From assembly GCA_002385485.1 (NCBI GenBank), contig DGDP01000074.1:1-42184 (forward strand): a stretch of DNA of 42,184 nt, given 5' to 3'. Of the stretch, positions 10,103 to 17,576 are shown piece after piece. The DNA is from Acetomicrobium sp. UBA3949. Lineage in GTDB: Bacteria > Synergistota > Synergistia > Synergistales > Acetomicrobiaceae. A program made the translations under genes and the position numbers. Under the pieces are notes generated by a model that was not told the DNA's origin, did not search any database, and saw nothing but the letters and a program-made list of their open reading frames with translations. Position 1 is the stretch's first letter. Every line of letters starts with the position of its first letter.

Positions 10103-10646
10103 AAAGAGGCTGTGGCTTATAATTCTTTTTATCGTTTTTGCCGGCTTTTTCGCCGCTTTTTTGGTGAGGGATTTGTATTTGACTGTCGAAAGTGATGACG
10201 GTGATAAAAATGTCTTTGCAGTAGAAAATATCCATTATCAAAATATAATTGACGACAGTCTGTACATATTGGACGCTAAAAAAGGATGGAAGACGAAAGA
10301 TATGTATGTGCTTGAAGATATTAGTATTTCCATTAAAGGAAGCAGCGATACCGAATGGAAGGTGCAGGCTAAGAAGGGGAGCGTTCCTGAATTGTCCGGG
10401 GGTGTTGTCAGTTTAAAGGATGCCAAAGGCATTACACAGGTAAGTTCGGATAAGTATCATTGGGAATCCCCTGAGATACACTGGAAACCTGACGAAAAAC
10501 TTTTTTTCTTTGATAACGGCATTCGTGCCTTTGGCGATTTAATAGAAATAGAGTCCCGGAGAGGAGTGGTACGCCTTTCCGGTGAAATGCAATTATCTGA
10601 AAGGGTTAAAGTAGTATATAAAGCGCAAGACTTGGCAAACAAATGA
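10095..10646 (+). CDS. lptC: LptC-like LPS export protein
   Basis: About 183 residues with one N-terminal transmembrane anchor (LWLIILFIVFAGFFAAFLV) and a periplasmic beta-jellyroll-like domain, as in LptC, which passes LPS from the LptBFG ABC transporter to LptA. Repeating strand signatures are visible: WKVQAKKG, GGVVSLKDAKG, YHWESPEIHW and FFFDNGIRAFGDLIEIES. GTG 10062 and TTG 10065 are also in frame, but AAGGTGG at 10081-10087 points to TTG 10095 (or 10092). The gene overlaps the preceding exported-protein gene and is followed, 37 bases later, by the LptD-like gene, which supports the assignment. Sequence similarity in this family is low, so LptA/LptC cannot be fully separated by eye. Confidence 0.72.
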   Translation: MGKKRLWLIILFIVFAGFFAAFLVRDLYLTVESDDGDKNVFAVENIHYQNIIDDSLYILDAKKGWKTKDMYVLEDISISIKGSSDTEWKVQAKKGSVPELSGGVVSLKDAKGITQVSSDKYHWESPEIHWKPDEKLFFFDNGIRAFGDLIEIESRRGVVRLSGEMQLSERVKVVYKAQDLANK

Positions 10647-10683
10647 CATCACTTTCGTTCCAATAGATAGAAGGGGAATAAAT

Positions 10684-12393
10684 ATGATGAGACGCGACCA
10701 TTCGAGTCTACGCAAAAAAGGTATTTATATTTTTTTATTGATATTTTTTGTATCTTTCGCAAGCACTTGTGCCGTTGCTCAAGATGCTTCCTTGCCAATC
10801 ACGCTGGAAGCGGATAGGGTGGTTTTTTTTGAGGCTGAGAACCGTGCCGAGGCCGAAGGGAGTGTTGTCATAAAACGAGCCGATATGACGCTTACTGCTC
10901 CTTACGTTGAGTATTACGTAAATGACTCAATGGTATTTGCCCAGAGCAAGGATAACGAGCCTGTCGTTTTAGAATGGGGCGAAAGGATTTTAAGGGGAGA
11001 TAAGTTAGAATACAACTTAATGACTCAGGAGGGTGTAATGCAAAACGGATCGGGCCAAGAAGGCCCTGTCTACGTATATGGCGGGGATGTCATGGTAGCG
11101 CCCGCAGAGGCGGCATTAGAGAAAGGTTGGTTGGGCAAGGGGGATTTAAAAAAGACCGACAAAGAGGCCCACGTCGCCGTCTGGGAAAGGGCGAACTATA
11201 CGACTTGCGATGCGCCTCAACCTCATTATCACCTTTATACTACGAAAATGACTGTAATACCGGGAAATAAAGTGGTTCTAAAGCGTCCCAAGGTTTATAT
11301 GGACGGTAAATTGCTCTTCACATATATTTTTAACTATGAAGTCAGTTTAAAAGAAGGAAAGCCGGGCGGTCCCTTCGTTTATCAATTCAAGGACGACTCG
11401 GACAAGGGAACGGGAATCATAGGATACGGCCCTATCGTCACGGACGACAGGCTGTCCGTAAATGCCCATCTGGCTTATTGGTCTGATATGAATGAAGAGT
11501 GGATATTATCGGGCAATTACGTTCTTACCGATCAGTGGAATTTGTTTGCCTCGGCAGCCTATTTATATAATTCGGATGAGGACGAAAAGAGATATCGTCC
11601 AAGCTGGGGTGCAGGCTACCATAATGCAGGTTTTTCCGGAAGGGTTCATTGGACTCAGGCAGAAAGCGTTTCTATAAAAAAAGAATCGGGAAGAACTTAC
11701 AATGGCGTACTTTGGCGGTCTCCCGAAGTCGAGTTGTTCACTCCCTGGGTCGATCTTACCTCAAAGACTAAATCGCGGCTCGCCCTTTATTGGGGACATT
11801 ATGAAGCTATGGGAGTTAGAGGTGGGGATGAGGCATCGGTCGATAGATGGGGTTACGGTTTCGACTTTTCAACTTCTTTTTCGCCCTTGGATAAAAAGAA
11901 CAATAACTTCACTCCCTTCATTTGGTCTAGTTATCAGTGGTTCAAATACGATGACCCAAGTCAACGTCAGGAAATTATCGATGCAATATGGGGTTTGCGT
12001 TACCGCATCGGCGAATTCCCCATGGTAACAAGTTATGCTCAGCGTTGGACGACGGGCGAATCGCCGATGAGTTGGGACGATTACGACGATAGGCGAGAGA
12101 TCTACCAGACTGTTGGTATTCCTTTGGGCAGTCGCTGGAGGGTTGCCGTAAGGATGGCTTACGATTTCAGGGACGAACATTTGGATGAGATTGTGGGAAG
12201 CCTGGTATACGATGAGCATTGTTATGCCTGGGAGATAATATATAAAGATGAAAGACCGTTATATTCCGATGATGAAGACGACTGGATCGGCTTGAGGTTG
12301 GTTATAAAAGCTTTCCCTGAGAGCAATATTACCTTTGGCGGAGAGGTCGAAGAGATAAGAAGTCCGGCCCAGGAGGTTGGTTTTATAAAATGA
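10684..12393 (+). CDS. lptD: LptD/OstA-like outer-membrane LPS assembly protein
   Basis: A 569-residue exported protein. After a signal peptide (to about residue 33), residues 36-145 form an OstA/LptA-like beta-jellyroll (PITLEADRVVFFEAENRAEAEG, DMTLTAPYVEYYV). The LptD core begins with NYTTCDAPQPHYHLY (Cys175) and continues as aromatic-rich strands expected of an outer-membrane barrel, inserting LPS at the cell surface. It is shorter than E. coli LptD (784 residues). A second cysteine, Cys513 in YDEHCYAWEI, lies where E. coli has the conserved CCW pair, so one interdomain disulfide is plausible. Two adjacent ATGs (10684, 10687) follow AAGGGGA. The stop overlaps ddl by four bases. Confidence 0.85.
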   Translation: MMRRDHSSLRKKGIYIFLLIFFVSFASTCAVAQDASLPITLEADRVVFFEAENRAEAEGSVVIKRADMTLTAPYVEYYVNDSMVFAQSKDNEPVVLEWGERILRGDKLEYNLMTQEGVMQNGSGQEGPVYVYGGDVMVAPAEAALEKGWLGKGDLKKTDKEAHVAVWERANYTTCDAPQPHYHLYTTKMTVIPGNKVVLKRPKVYMDGKLLFTYIFNYEVSLKEGKPGGPFVYQFKDDSDKGTGIIGYGPIVTDDRLSVNAHLAYWSDMNEEWILSGNYVLTDQWNLFASAAYLYNSDEDEKRYRPSWGAGYHNAGFSGRVHWTQAESVSIKKESGRTYNGVLWRSPEVELFTPWVDLTSKTKSRLALYWGHYEAMGVRGGDEASVDRWGYGFDFSTSFSPLDKKNNNFTPFIWSSYQWFKYDDPSQRQEIIDAIWGLRYRIGEFPMVTSYAQRWTTGESPMSWDDYDDRREIYQTVGIPLGSRWRVAVRMAYDFRDEHLDEIVGSLVYDEHCYAWEIIYKDERPLYSDDEDDWIGLRLVIKAFPESNITFGGEVEEIRSPAQEVGFIK

Positions 12394-13340
12394 GAGTTTT
12401 AGTGTTGTATGGAGGCGATAGCCCGGAACGTGAGGTCTCTTTGGCGAGTGGGAAGGCTGTATTGGAAGCAGCTTCAAGGTGTGGGTTCGATGTATTGGAT
12501 GGCTGTGTTGAAACGGTCAAAGACGTAGTTAGGCTGATGAATGAGCGTGATTGCGATGTAATATTTATAGCCTTACACGGAAGCTGGGGAGAAGATGGCA
12601 GGTTGCAGGCCTTTCTTGATTTTTACGACATCCCCTACACAGGGTCGGGATCTGAGGCATGTATGCTTGCCATGAATAAAGTATTGAGTAAATACAGGTT
12701 TCAAAGAGACGGAATTCCCACCCCCGATGGTGTTGAGGCCAACTTATTTCAAGAGGGGATCAATGGTGCTTGCAAAAAAATCTTGGAATACTGTGATTAT
12801 TTTTTGAATGGCGGTAAAATGGTCATCAAACCGGCGAGGTGTGGCAGTACATTGGGCGTTTCCGTCATTACATCCTCCAGCGACGTATATGAAGCTGTTC
12901 AGCTGGCTTCAAGCTATGATAGCCTTATCATTGCAGAGCGTTACATCTCTGGAAAAGAGATAACCGTTGCTGTTTGGGATGACGGCAAGCCACAAGCTTT
13001 TCCCGTAATCGAAATAGTCCCCAAAAATTCGCTTTATGGCTATAAAGCGAAATATACACCCGGCAACAGCGCATATTTCGTGCCGGCGCAATTAGAGGAT
13101 TCGATCGCCAAACGGATTCAAGAGGCCGCGCTCATGGCCCATGTCAGCTTGGGGTGTGAGCTGTACAGTAGGGTAGATATGCGCCTCGATACCCAAGGGA
13201 ATCCCTATGTATTGGAAGTCAATACTGTTCCAGGACTTACGAGTACCAGTTTGGTCCCTAAAGCTGCAAGGGCGATCGGATGGGATTTCGACAGATTTGT
13301 GAAAGAACTTATCCAAAATACGCTGAATAAAAAGCTCTAA
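12390..13340 (+). CDS. ddl: D-alanine--D-alanine ligase
   Basis: A 316-residue ATP-grasp enzyme joining two D-alanines for peptidoglycan precursors. The N-terminus MRVLVLYGGDSPEREVSL contains the family GGxSxEREVSL loop (here with Asp), followed by FIALHGSWGEDGRLQ. The ATP-grasp part shows MVIKPARCGSTLGVS (catalytic Ser/Lys loop), ISGKEITVAV, and the metal site RVDMRLD / YVLEVNTVPGLTSTSLVP. Tyr in LYGYKAKYT is the residue that favours D-Ala over D-lactate in this family. It overlaps the LptD-like gene by the ATGA tetranucleotide, so the two are translationally coupled. It converges on greA 62 bases further on. Confidence 0.95.
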   Translation: MRVLVLYGGDSPEREVSLASGKAVLEAASRCGFDVLDGCVETVKDVVRLMNERDCDVIFIALHGSWGEDGRLQAFLDFYDIPYTGSGSEACMLAMNKVLSKYRFQRDGIPTPDGVEANLFQEGINGACKKILEYCDYFLNGGKMVIKPARCGSTLGVSVITSSSDVYEAVQLASSYDSLIIAERYISGKEITVAVWDDGKPQAFPVIEIVPKNSLYGYKAKYTPGNSAYFVPAQLEDSIAKRIQEAALMAHVSLGCELYSRVDMRLDTQGNPYVLEVNTVPGLTSTSLVPKAARAIGWDFDRFVKELIQNTLNKKL

Positions 13341-13360
13341 TTAAAATTAGATATAAAGAG

Positions 13361-13400
13361 AAAAGAAAAGACGCTTATAAGCTTTCTTTAAATATTTTGT
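13361..13400. terminator. Weak possible terminator between convergent ddl and greA
   Basis: GCTTATAAGC (13373-13382) is flanked by AAAGAAA-like and TTTCTTT arms, and a T-rich stretch follows on the plus strand. The hairpin is weak and bulged. Its place between two converging genes is the main support. Confidence 0.35.
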
Positions 13401-13402
13401 CT

Positions 13403-13897
13403 TTACACTTCTATATTAAGAATTTTAAGACGTCTAACTCCGCGGGGCGCCCTTGCTATAACCTCATCTCCCACGCTCTTTCCTATTATCGCCTGCCCTA
13501 CGGGACTGGAGACAGAAATTTTGTGATTATTGGGATCGGTTTCTTCCGAATTAACGATTACATAGGTGAATTCTCTATTCAAGTCCAAATCTTTCAATGT
13601 TACCTTGGTCCCTAAAGTCACCTGGCTGGTATCTATTTGGTCGTTCTCTATCACCTTAGCTTTGGATAACTGTGTTTCCAACTGTTGAATTCTGGCCTCT
13701 AGTTTTGCCTGGGCCTCTTTAGCTGCATGATATTCTGCGTTTTCGCTCAAATCGCCAAAGGATCTGGCCTCTTCGAGTTGCTGAGATATTTCCGATCGGC
13801 CTTCGCTTCTTAGTTTAATCAATTCGGCCCTCAACTTCTGATATCCTTCACGTGTCATAAGGATGACATCGTCTTGTTGGGTTCTCTGTGTCGACAT
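13403..13897 (-). CDS. greA: Transcription elongation factor GreA
   Basis: A 164-residue factor that enters the RNA polymerase secondary channel and triggers cleavage of backtracked RNA. The N-terminal coiled coil runs from about residue 15 to 85 and carries the acidic tip segment (FGDLSENAEYHAAKE, with the catalytic Asp-Leu-Ser-Glu turn). The C-terminal FKBP-like domain ends with SPVGQAIIGKSVGDEV, the GreA/GreB signature. AAGGAGG lies eight bases before the ATG. It is about 8 residues longer at the N-terminus than E. coli GreA. It is transcribed alone from its own strong promoter, convergent with ddl. Confidence 0.97.
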   Translation of the reverse strand: MSTQRTQQDDVILMTREGYQKLRAELIKLRSEGRSEISQQLEEARSFGDLSENAEYHAAKEAQAKLEARIQQLETQLSKAKVIENDQIDTSQVTLGTKVTLKDLDLNREFTYVIVNSEETDPNNHKISVSSPVGQAIIGKSVGDEVIARAPRGVRRLKILNIEV

Positions 13898-13948
13898 ATA
13901 CCTTACCTCCTTGAGGAAAGAGCTTTATGGATCGCTTAGGCTTTAAGA

Positions 13949-13976
13949 ATTTTACAACATTTATCGGCTATGTCAA
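13949..13976 (-). promoter_or_regulatory. Sigma-70-type promoter of greA
   Basis: On the minus strand TTGACA (13976-13971) and TAAAAT (13954-13949) are separated by 16 bases, about 50 bases before the greA ATG. Confidence 0.7.
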
Positions 13977-14041
13977 TCGACACATCGTAATTGCCAGTGA
14001 AATGACGAGGTTGAGGGTCCTCCTTTGCTGGATGTGGCGAT

Positions 14042-14458
14042 TTAATTTTCATATAAGTCGTGCATTCTAATTTTTTGTCGTAATTTCCATCGATCGATTT
14101 CGTTTTGGAGAGATAACATCGATTCGTGAAGACGATATATCCTAAATCTGTTTGCCGAATCTGTATGCAATGTTAATCGTAAGTTAAATCGATGTTGTTG
14201 CATGTGACGGATGTTCTGGCCTATGTAAGTGGGGATTTTGACTTTATATGGCATGGCAGCAGAATAATATCTGTATCCTGCAATATGATTTGTCGCATGT
14301 CCGTGGTTCCTTTCTTTTATCGTATTAGGAGTAAAAATATTGTGCTGTGTATAACCTAAATGTTTTCCATTGAATCCATAACTTCCTTGAGCCAAAGCTG
14401 GGCCAAAAAAGCATATCAGTATTGTTACCGCTAACACCGCTATTGCTGATTTTTTCAT
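14042..14458 (-). CDS. Small His-rich exported protein of unknown function
   Basis: A 138-residue protein with a classic signal peptide (MKKSAIAVLAVTILICFFGPALA, cleavage after ALA near 23). The mature chain of about 115 residues holds ten histidines, including NHGHATNH, RHMQQH and single His along the rest, plus many Tyr, Asn and Arg, and no Cys. No known domain is recognised. GAGGTGA stands six bases before the ATG. The promoter just upstream carries a 20-base DtxR/MntR-type inverted repeat, so metal-controlled expression and a periplasmic metal-binding role are plausible but unproven. The gene is monocistronic, lies 144 bases before greA on the same strand, and is divergent from the TauE/SafE gene. 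Confidence 0.72.
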   Translation of the reverse strand: MKKSAIAVLAVTILICFFGPALAQGSYGFNGKHLGYTQHNIFTPNTIKERNHGHATNHIAGYRYYSAAMPYKVKIPTYIGQNIRHMQQHRFNLRLTLHTDSANRFRIYRLHESMLSLQNEIDRWKLRQKIRMHDLYEN

Positions 14459-14472
14459 GGTATGTCACCTCT

Positions 14473-14492
14473 AATTTAGGTTTACCTAAATT
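14473..14492 (-). promoter_or_regulatory. DtxR/MntR-like metal-regulator operator
   Basis: AATTTAGGTTTACCTAAATT: two perfect 9-base arms with a two-base spacer. The TTTAGGT-N2-ACCTAAA core resembles boxes bound by DtxR-family metalloregulators (SirR/MntR/IdeR class). It overlaps the -10 and presumed start point of the His-rich protein's promoter, the right place for repression. Confidence 0.6.
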
Positions 14493-14518
14493 GTATCCCA
14501 AAATGAAGAGAATTTCAA
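14490..14518 (-). promoter_or_regulatory. Sigma-70-type promoter of the His-rich exported-protein gene
   Basis: On the minus strand TTGAAA (14518-14513), 17 bases, TACAAT (14495-14490). The -10 overlaps the end of the 20-base operator. Confidence 0.7.
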
Positions 14519-14590
14519 TGGTTTCACAGCGATTTCCGATGGTGAAGTCGATAATATGTGCAATGGCAGGATGTTAAAGCAAAACAATAC

Positions 14591-14619
14591 TTGACAAAGT
14601 CATATGGCTTGGTTTAATT
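14591..14619 (+). promoter_or_regulatory. Promoter of the TauE/SafE gene
   Basis: TTGACA at 14591-14596, a 17-base spacer and TTAATT at 14614-14619 (TAATTA one base later), about 50 bases before the start codon. Confidence 0.55.
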
Positions 14620-14668
14620 ATCATGCACATTTCGTTAAAATTTTTTTGAAAATATCGGAGGAACTTTA

Positions 14669-15412
14669 ATGTCAATATTGTCTGTTGCATTGATAATTGC
14701 CGTTGGTTTTTGCTCAGGTTTTTTGAACGTGTTAGCCGGAGGGGGAAGCCTGCTTACCATACCTCTTTTAGTTTTTATGGGTTTAGATGTATCGGTGGCT
14801 AACGCAACCAATCGCGTTGGTGTTTTGTTTCAAAACGTCTTTGCTGCCCAACACTTTCATAAAAAATCACTTTTTCGACTCAAAGATTGTTTGTTTTTTG
14901 GGTTGCCCTCTCTTTTAGGTGCTGCCTTGGGCACATTTGGAGCGGTTAGTTTGGATGAGAGATATTTGAGGATTGCAGTAGCAGTGTTGATATGTTGCAT
15001 GGCCGTACTTTTGGTATTGAAGCCGGATATGTGGGAGCGCGAACGCGAGATTTCCTTGCCCAGATGGGTTTTGATCCTTGCCATGTTTCTAATAGGTGTT
15101 TACGGAGGATTTATACAGGCGGGTGTAGGTTTTTTCCTTTTATGGGCACTTGTCGGGTTGGGAGGTAAGGATCTTCTTCACGCCAATGCGCTAAAAGTCG
15201 TAGTCATAGCAATGTTCACCACATTAAGCTTAGCGATTTTCCTCCTTAACGGAATGGTTAACTTTCCATTAGGTGTCGTTTTGGCAATAGGCAATTTCAT
15301 TGGGGGTATAGCAGGGGCGCATTTTGCCATTTTAAAAGGAAATAGGTGGCTAAGGTTGATACTGTCTGTTGTGGTGACGATAAGCGCCATAAGGATGTTG
15401 TTAAGTCTATGA
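14669..15412 (+). CDS. TauE/SafE-family membrane permease
   Basis: A 247-residue integral membrane protein with about eight hydrophobic segments, of the TSUP (TauE/SafE/DUF81) family. The two family repeats show as GFCSGFLNVLAGGGSLLTIPLL near residue 10 and IGVYGGFIQAGVGFFLLWAL near residue 145, each with the Gly-rich G-x-x-x-G pattern. Members export or import sulfur-containing organic anions such as sulfite, sulfoacetate or thiosulfate, but many remain unassigned and the sequence does not show the substrate. ATG 14669 follows GGAGG at 14659-14663. It is divergent from the His-rich protein and is probably transcribed alone. Confidence 0.9.
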   Translation: MSILSVALIIAVGFCSGFLNVLAGGGSLLTIPLLVFMGLDVSVANATNRVGVLFQNVFAAQHFHKKSLFRLKDCLFFGLPSLLGAALGTFGAVSLDERYLRIAVAVLICCMAVLLVLKPDMWEREREISLPRWVLILAMFLIGVYGGFIQAGVGFFLLWALVGLGGKDLLHANALKVVVIAMFTTLSLAIFLLNGMVNFPLGVVLAIGNFIGGIAGAHFAILKGNRWLRLILSVVVTISAIRMLLSL

Positions 15413-15434
15413 TGTTAGACCATGGATAAGTGCC

Positions 15435-15440
15435 TATAAT
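15435..15440 (+). promoter_or_regulatory. Possible -10 box of the miaB operon
   Basis: A consensus TATAAT lies 39 bases before the miaB start, but no good -35 is seen at 16-18 bases. It is the best candidate start of the long miaB-fusA2 run. Confidence 0.4.
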
Positions 15441-15478
15441 ATCTTTGTAAGATAAGATCAGCAAAGGGAATGATGTCA

Positions 15479-16831
15479 ATGGCTTTTAGTTTCGCTATCG
15501 ATATATACGGTTGTCAGATGAATCAATACGATGGAGATCGGTTGAGAACATCCTTAATACGAAGAGGCTGGATTGAGACCGATAGAAACAAAGCTGATGC
15601 AGTGGTAATTGTAACCTGTAGCATTAGAGAAAAGGCCGAGCAAAAGGTGTTGAGCGAGATTGGGCGTTACGGGAAACTCTACAGGACGAAGGGTAAGCCT
15701 GTTTTGGCAGTTATCGGATGTATGGCCCAGAACATGGGAGCTGATTTGCTTCGGAGGTTTCCTCAAGTGAAGGTCGTAGCAGGGCCAAGACATATAGGAT
15801 GGGTTCCCGATGCTTTGGAGAATGCAATGATGCATAAAACTGTCTTATATCTCGACGAAGATCCCAGGGGACTGATAGATCTACATGATGCTCCAATGAT
15901 CAGAAGCAATCCCTATAAGGCATTTGTAACCATTGCCCATGGATGCGACAATTTCTGTACTTATTGTATTGTGCCCTATGTACGGGGAAGGTTTGTGTCG
16001 AGGCGACCTGGCGAGATATTAAAGGAAGTATCCGAGCTCGTAGATGATGGCGTCCTCGAGGTCACTCTTTTAGGCCAGAACGTCGACTCCTACGGCAAGG
16101 ATCTTAAAGAGGGTTATCTATTTTCTAATCTCCTGCGAGATGTGGCTAAGGTTCCCCGACTATTGAGAGTTCGTTTTACCACTTCTCACCCACGCGACTT
16201 CACCGCAGACGTAATAGTAGCAATGGCAGAGGAATCGAAAATTTGTCCGGCCGTTAACCTCCCGATTCAGTCGGGGAGCAACAGGATTTTGAAGAAAATG
16301 AACAGGGGTTACACAGTTGAGGACTACGGAAAAATAATAAAGCGCCTGCGAGAGGCTCTGCCCGAAGTTTCTATAACCAGCGACCTAATCGTTGGTTTCC
16401 CCGGTGAGACGGAGGAAGACTTACAATGCACATTGGAGATGTTGAAAACGATGGAATTCGACTTAGTTCATACCGCTTCTTATTCTCCGAGAGAGGGTAC
16501 TCCGGCAGCCAATATGCCCGATCAAATCCCTGAAGAAGAAAAAAAGAGAAGGCTTTCAATCGTAAACGAATTGCAAGACGCGATTTCATTTAAAAAAAAC
16601 AAAATCTTAGAGGGTAAGGTTTTTGAAGTATTGCTCGACGACTTTGCCCCTAGGGGCAAAGGTATGTTGCAGGGCAGGACGCCTACGGATAAGGTGGTGC
16701 TTGTGCCGGGAGATGAAAGCATGCTTGGTAAATTGTGCGAAGTGCGCATAACTGGTGCGTCTAATTGGTATTTATATGGCGAAATAGTATCTTTTAGAGA
16801 TTTTAGCGATGTTCTCGAAGTCAGAATTTAA
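15479..16831 (+). CDS. miaB: tRNA-2-methylthio-N6-dimethylallyladenosine synthase MiaB
   Basis: A 450-residue radical-SAM methylthiotransferase that thiomethylates i6A37 of tRNAs reading UNN codons. The N-terminal UPF0004 domain supplies the auxiliary 4Fe-4S cluster ligands (Cys12 in YGCQMN, one in VTCSIRE and one in VIGCMAQ). The radical-SAM cluster is Cys156/160/163 in HGCDNFCTYCIVPYVRGR; the following RFVSRRP favours MiaB over the MtaB and RimO branches. A TRAM domain ends the protein (FEVLLDD to the C-terminus). ATGs at 15470 and 15473 lie too close to AAGGG (15464-15468), so I chose ATG 15479. It overlaps comEA by 23 bases and opens the eleven-gene run. Confidence 0.95.
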   Translation: MAFSFAIDIYGCQMNQYDGDRLRTSLIRRGWIETDRNKADAVVIVTCSIREKAEQKVLSEIGRYGKLYRTKGKPVLAVIGCMAQNMGADLLRRFPQVKVVAGPRHIGWVPDALENAMMHKTVLYLDEDPRGLIDLHDAPMIRSNPYKAFVTIAHGCDNFCTYCIVPYVRGRFVSRRPGEILKEVSELVDDGVLEVTLLGQNVDSYGKDLKEGYLFSNLLRDVAKVPRLLRVRFTTSHPRDFTADVIVAMAEESKICPAVNLPIQSGSNRILKKMNRGYTVEDYGKIIKRLREALPEVSITSDLIVGFPGETEEDLQCTLEMLKTMEFDLVHTASYSPREGTPAANMPDQIPEEEKKRRLSIVNELQDAISFKKNKILEGKVFEVLLDDFAPRGKGMLQGRTPTDKVVLVPGDESMLGKLCEVRITGASNWYLYGEIVSFRDFSDVLEVRI

Positions 16832-17576
16832 AATACAGGAAGCGAAAAGAAAAATTGAAAAATACAGCAAAGGGAAAAGATTCAAAGGGATAGCTGCAGC
16901 TTTTCTATGCTTAATCTTGGCAATCGGTGTTTCGACAGCTTATTTGTTAGGCAAATCGAAAGTCCATGAAACAGATGAAAAATATTACGGCCTCGATGAG
17001 CTTACAAACGCCAAATTCGAAGGAGCAAAAAGAGAAAATGACGCAAATGGTGCAGGAACGTCCATTCCCGAGAAGGTGTGGGTTTTGTATATCACGGGAG
17101 CAGTTAAAAGTCCGGGCGTATACAAACTGCCGGAAGGATCCAGGGTATACGAATTGGTGGCAGAAGCAGGGGGGCTTACCGAGAAAGCCGATTCAGTTGC
17201 CGTCAATTTAGCGGCGAACTTGAAGGATGGGTGTCACGTCCATGTGCCAGAAAAAGGAGAACATGTCCCGCTTACGTTGAGTGAGCAAAAGGGAGCGGTC
17301 TTTATAGACCAAAAGGGTAAATTGGAGCCTTCGAAAATCGATGGAGCTACCTTTGAGGACTATCATGGTAGTTCCGATTTAATAGATCTGAACAGTGCAA
17401 CTGCCGAGATGTTGCAGTCGCTGCCCGGAATAGGATCCAAGACAGCTCAAGCGATATTATCCTATCGGGAAGACAAGGGAGGTTTTCGTTCTGTCGAGGA
17501 GCTGCTTGAAGTAAAGGGAATAGGTCCCAAGAAGATGGAAAAAATCAGGCCTCTGATTACCGTCGGCTATCGATGA
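16809..17576 (+). CDS. comEA: ComEA-like DNA-binding competence protein (SLBB + helix-hairpin-helix)
   Basis: A 255-residue membrane-anchored protein. After about 35 charged residues comes a transmembrane segment (IAAAFLCLILAIGVSTAYLL). An SLBB domain follows (about 95-155; VYITGAVKSPGVYKLPEGSRV), then a linker, then two helix-hairpin-helix motifs (about 195-255; LIDLNSATAEMLQSLPGIGSK and LLEVKGIGPKKMEKIRP). ComEA binds incoming double-stranded DNA during transformation, outside the inner membrane. The start overlaps miaB, and its end overlaps comEC by four bases, so the two competence genes are coupled. It is a normal architecture for Gram-positive-like ComEA, here in a diderm. Confidence 0.9.
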   Translation: MFSKSEFKIQEAKRKIEKYSKGKRFKGIAAAFLCLILAIGVSTAYLLGKSKVHETDEKYYGLDELTNAKFEGAKRENDANGAGTSIPEKVWVLYITGAVKSPGVYKLPEGSRVYELVAEAGGLTEKADSVAVNLAANLKDGCHVHVPEKGEHVPLTLSEQKGAVFIDQKGKLEPSKIDGATFEDYHGSSDLIDLNSATAEMLQSLPGIGSKTAQAILSYREDKGGFRSVEELLEVKGIGPKKMEKIRPLITVGYR

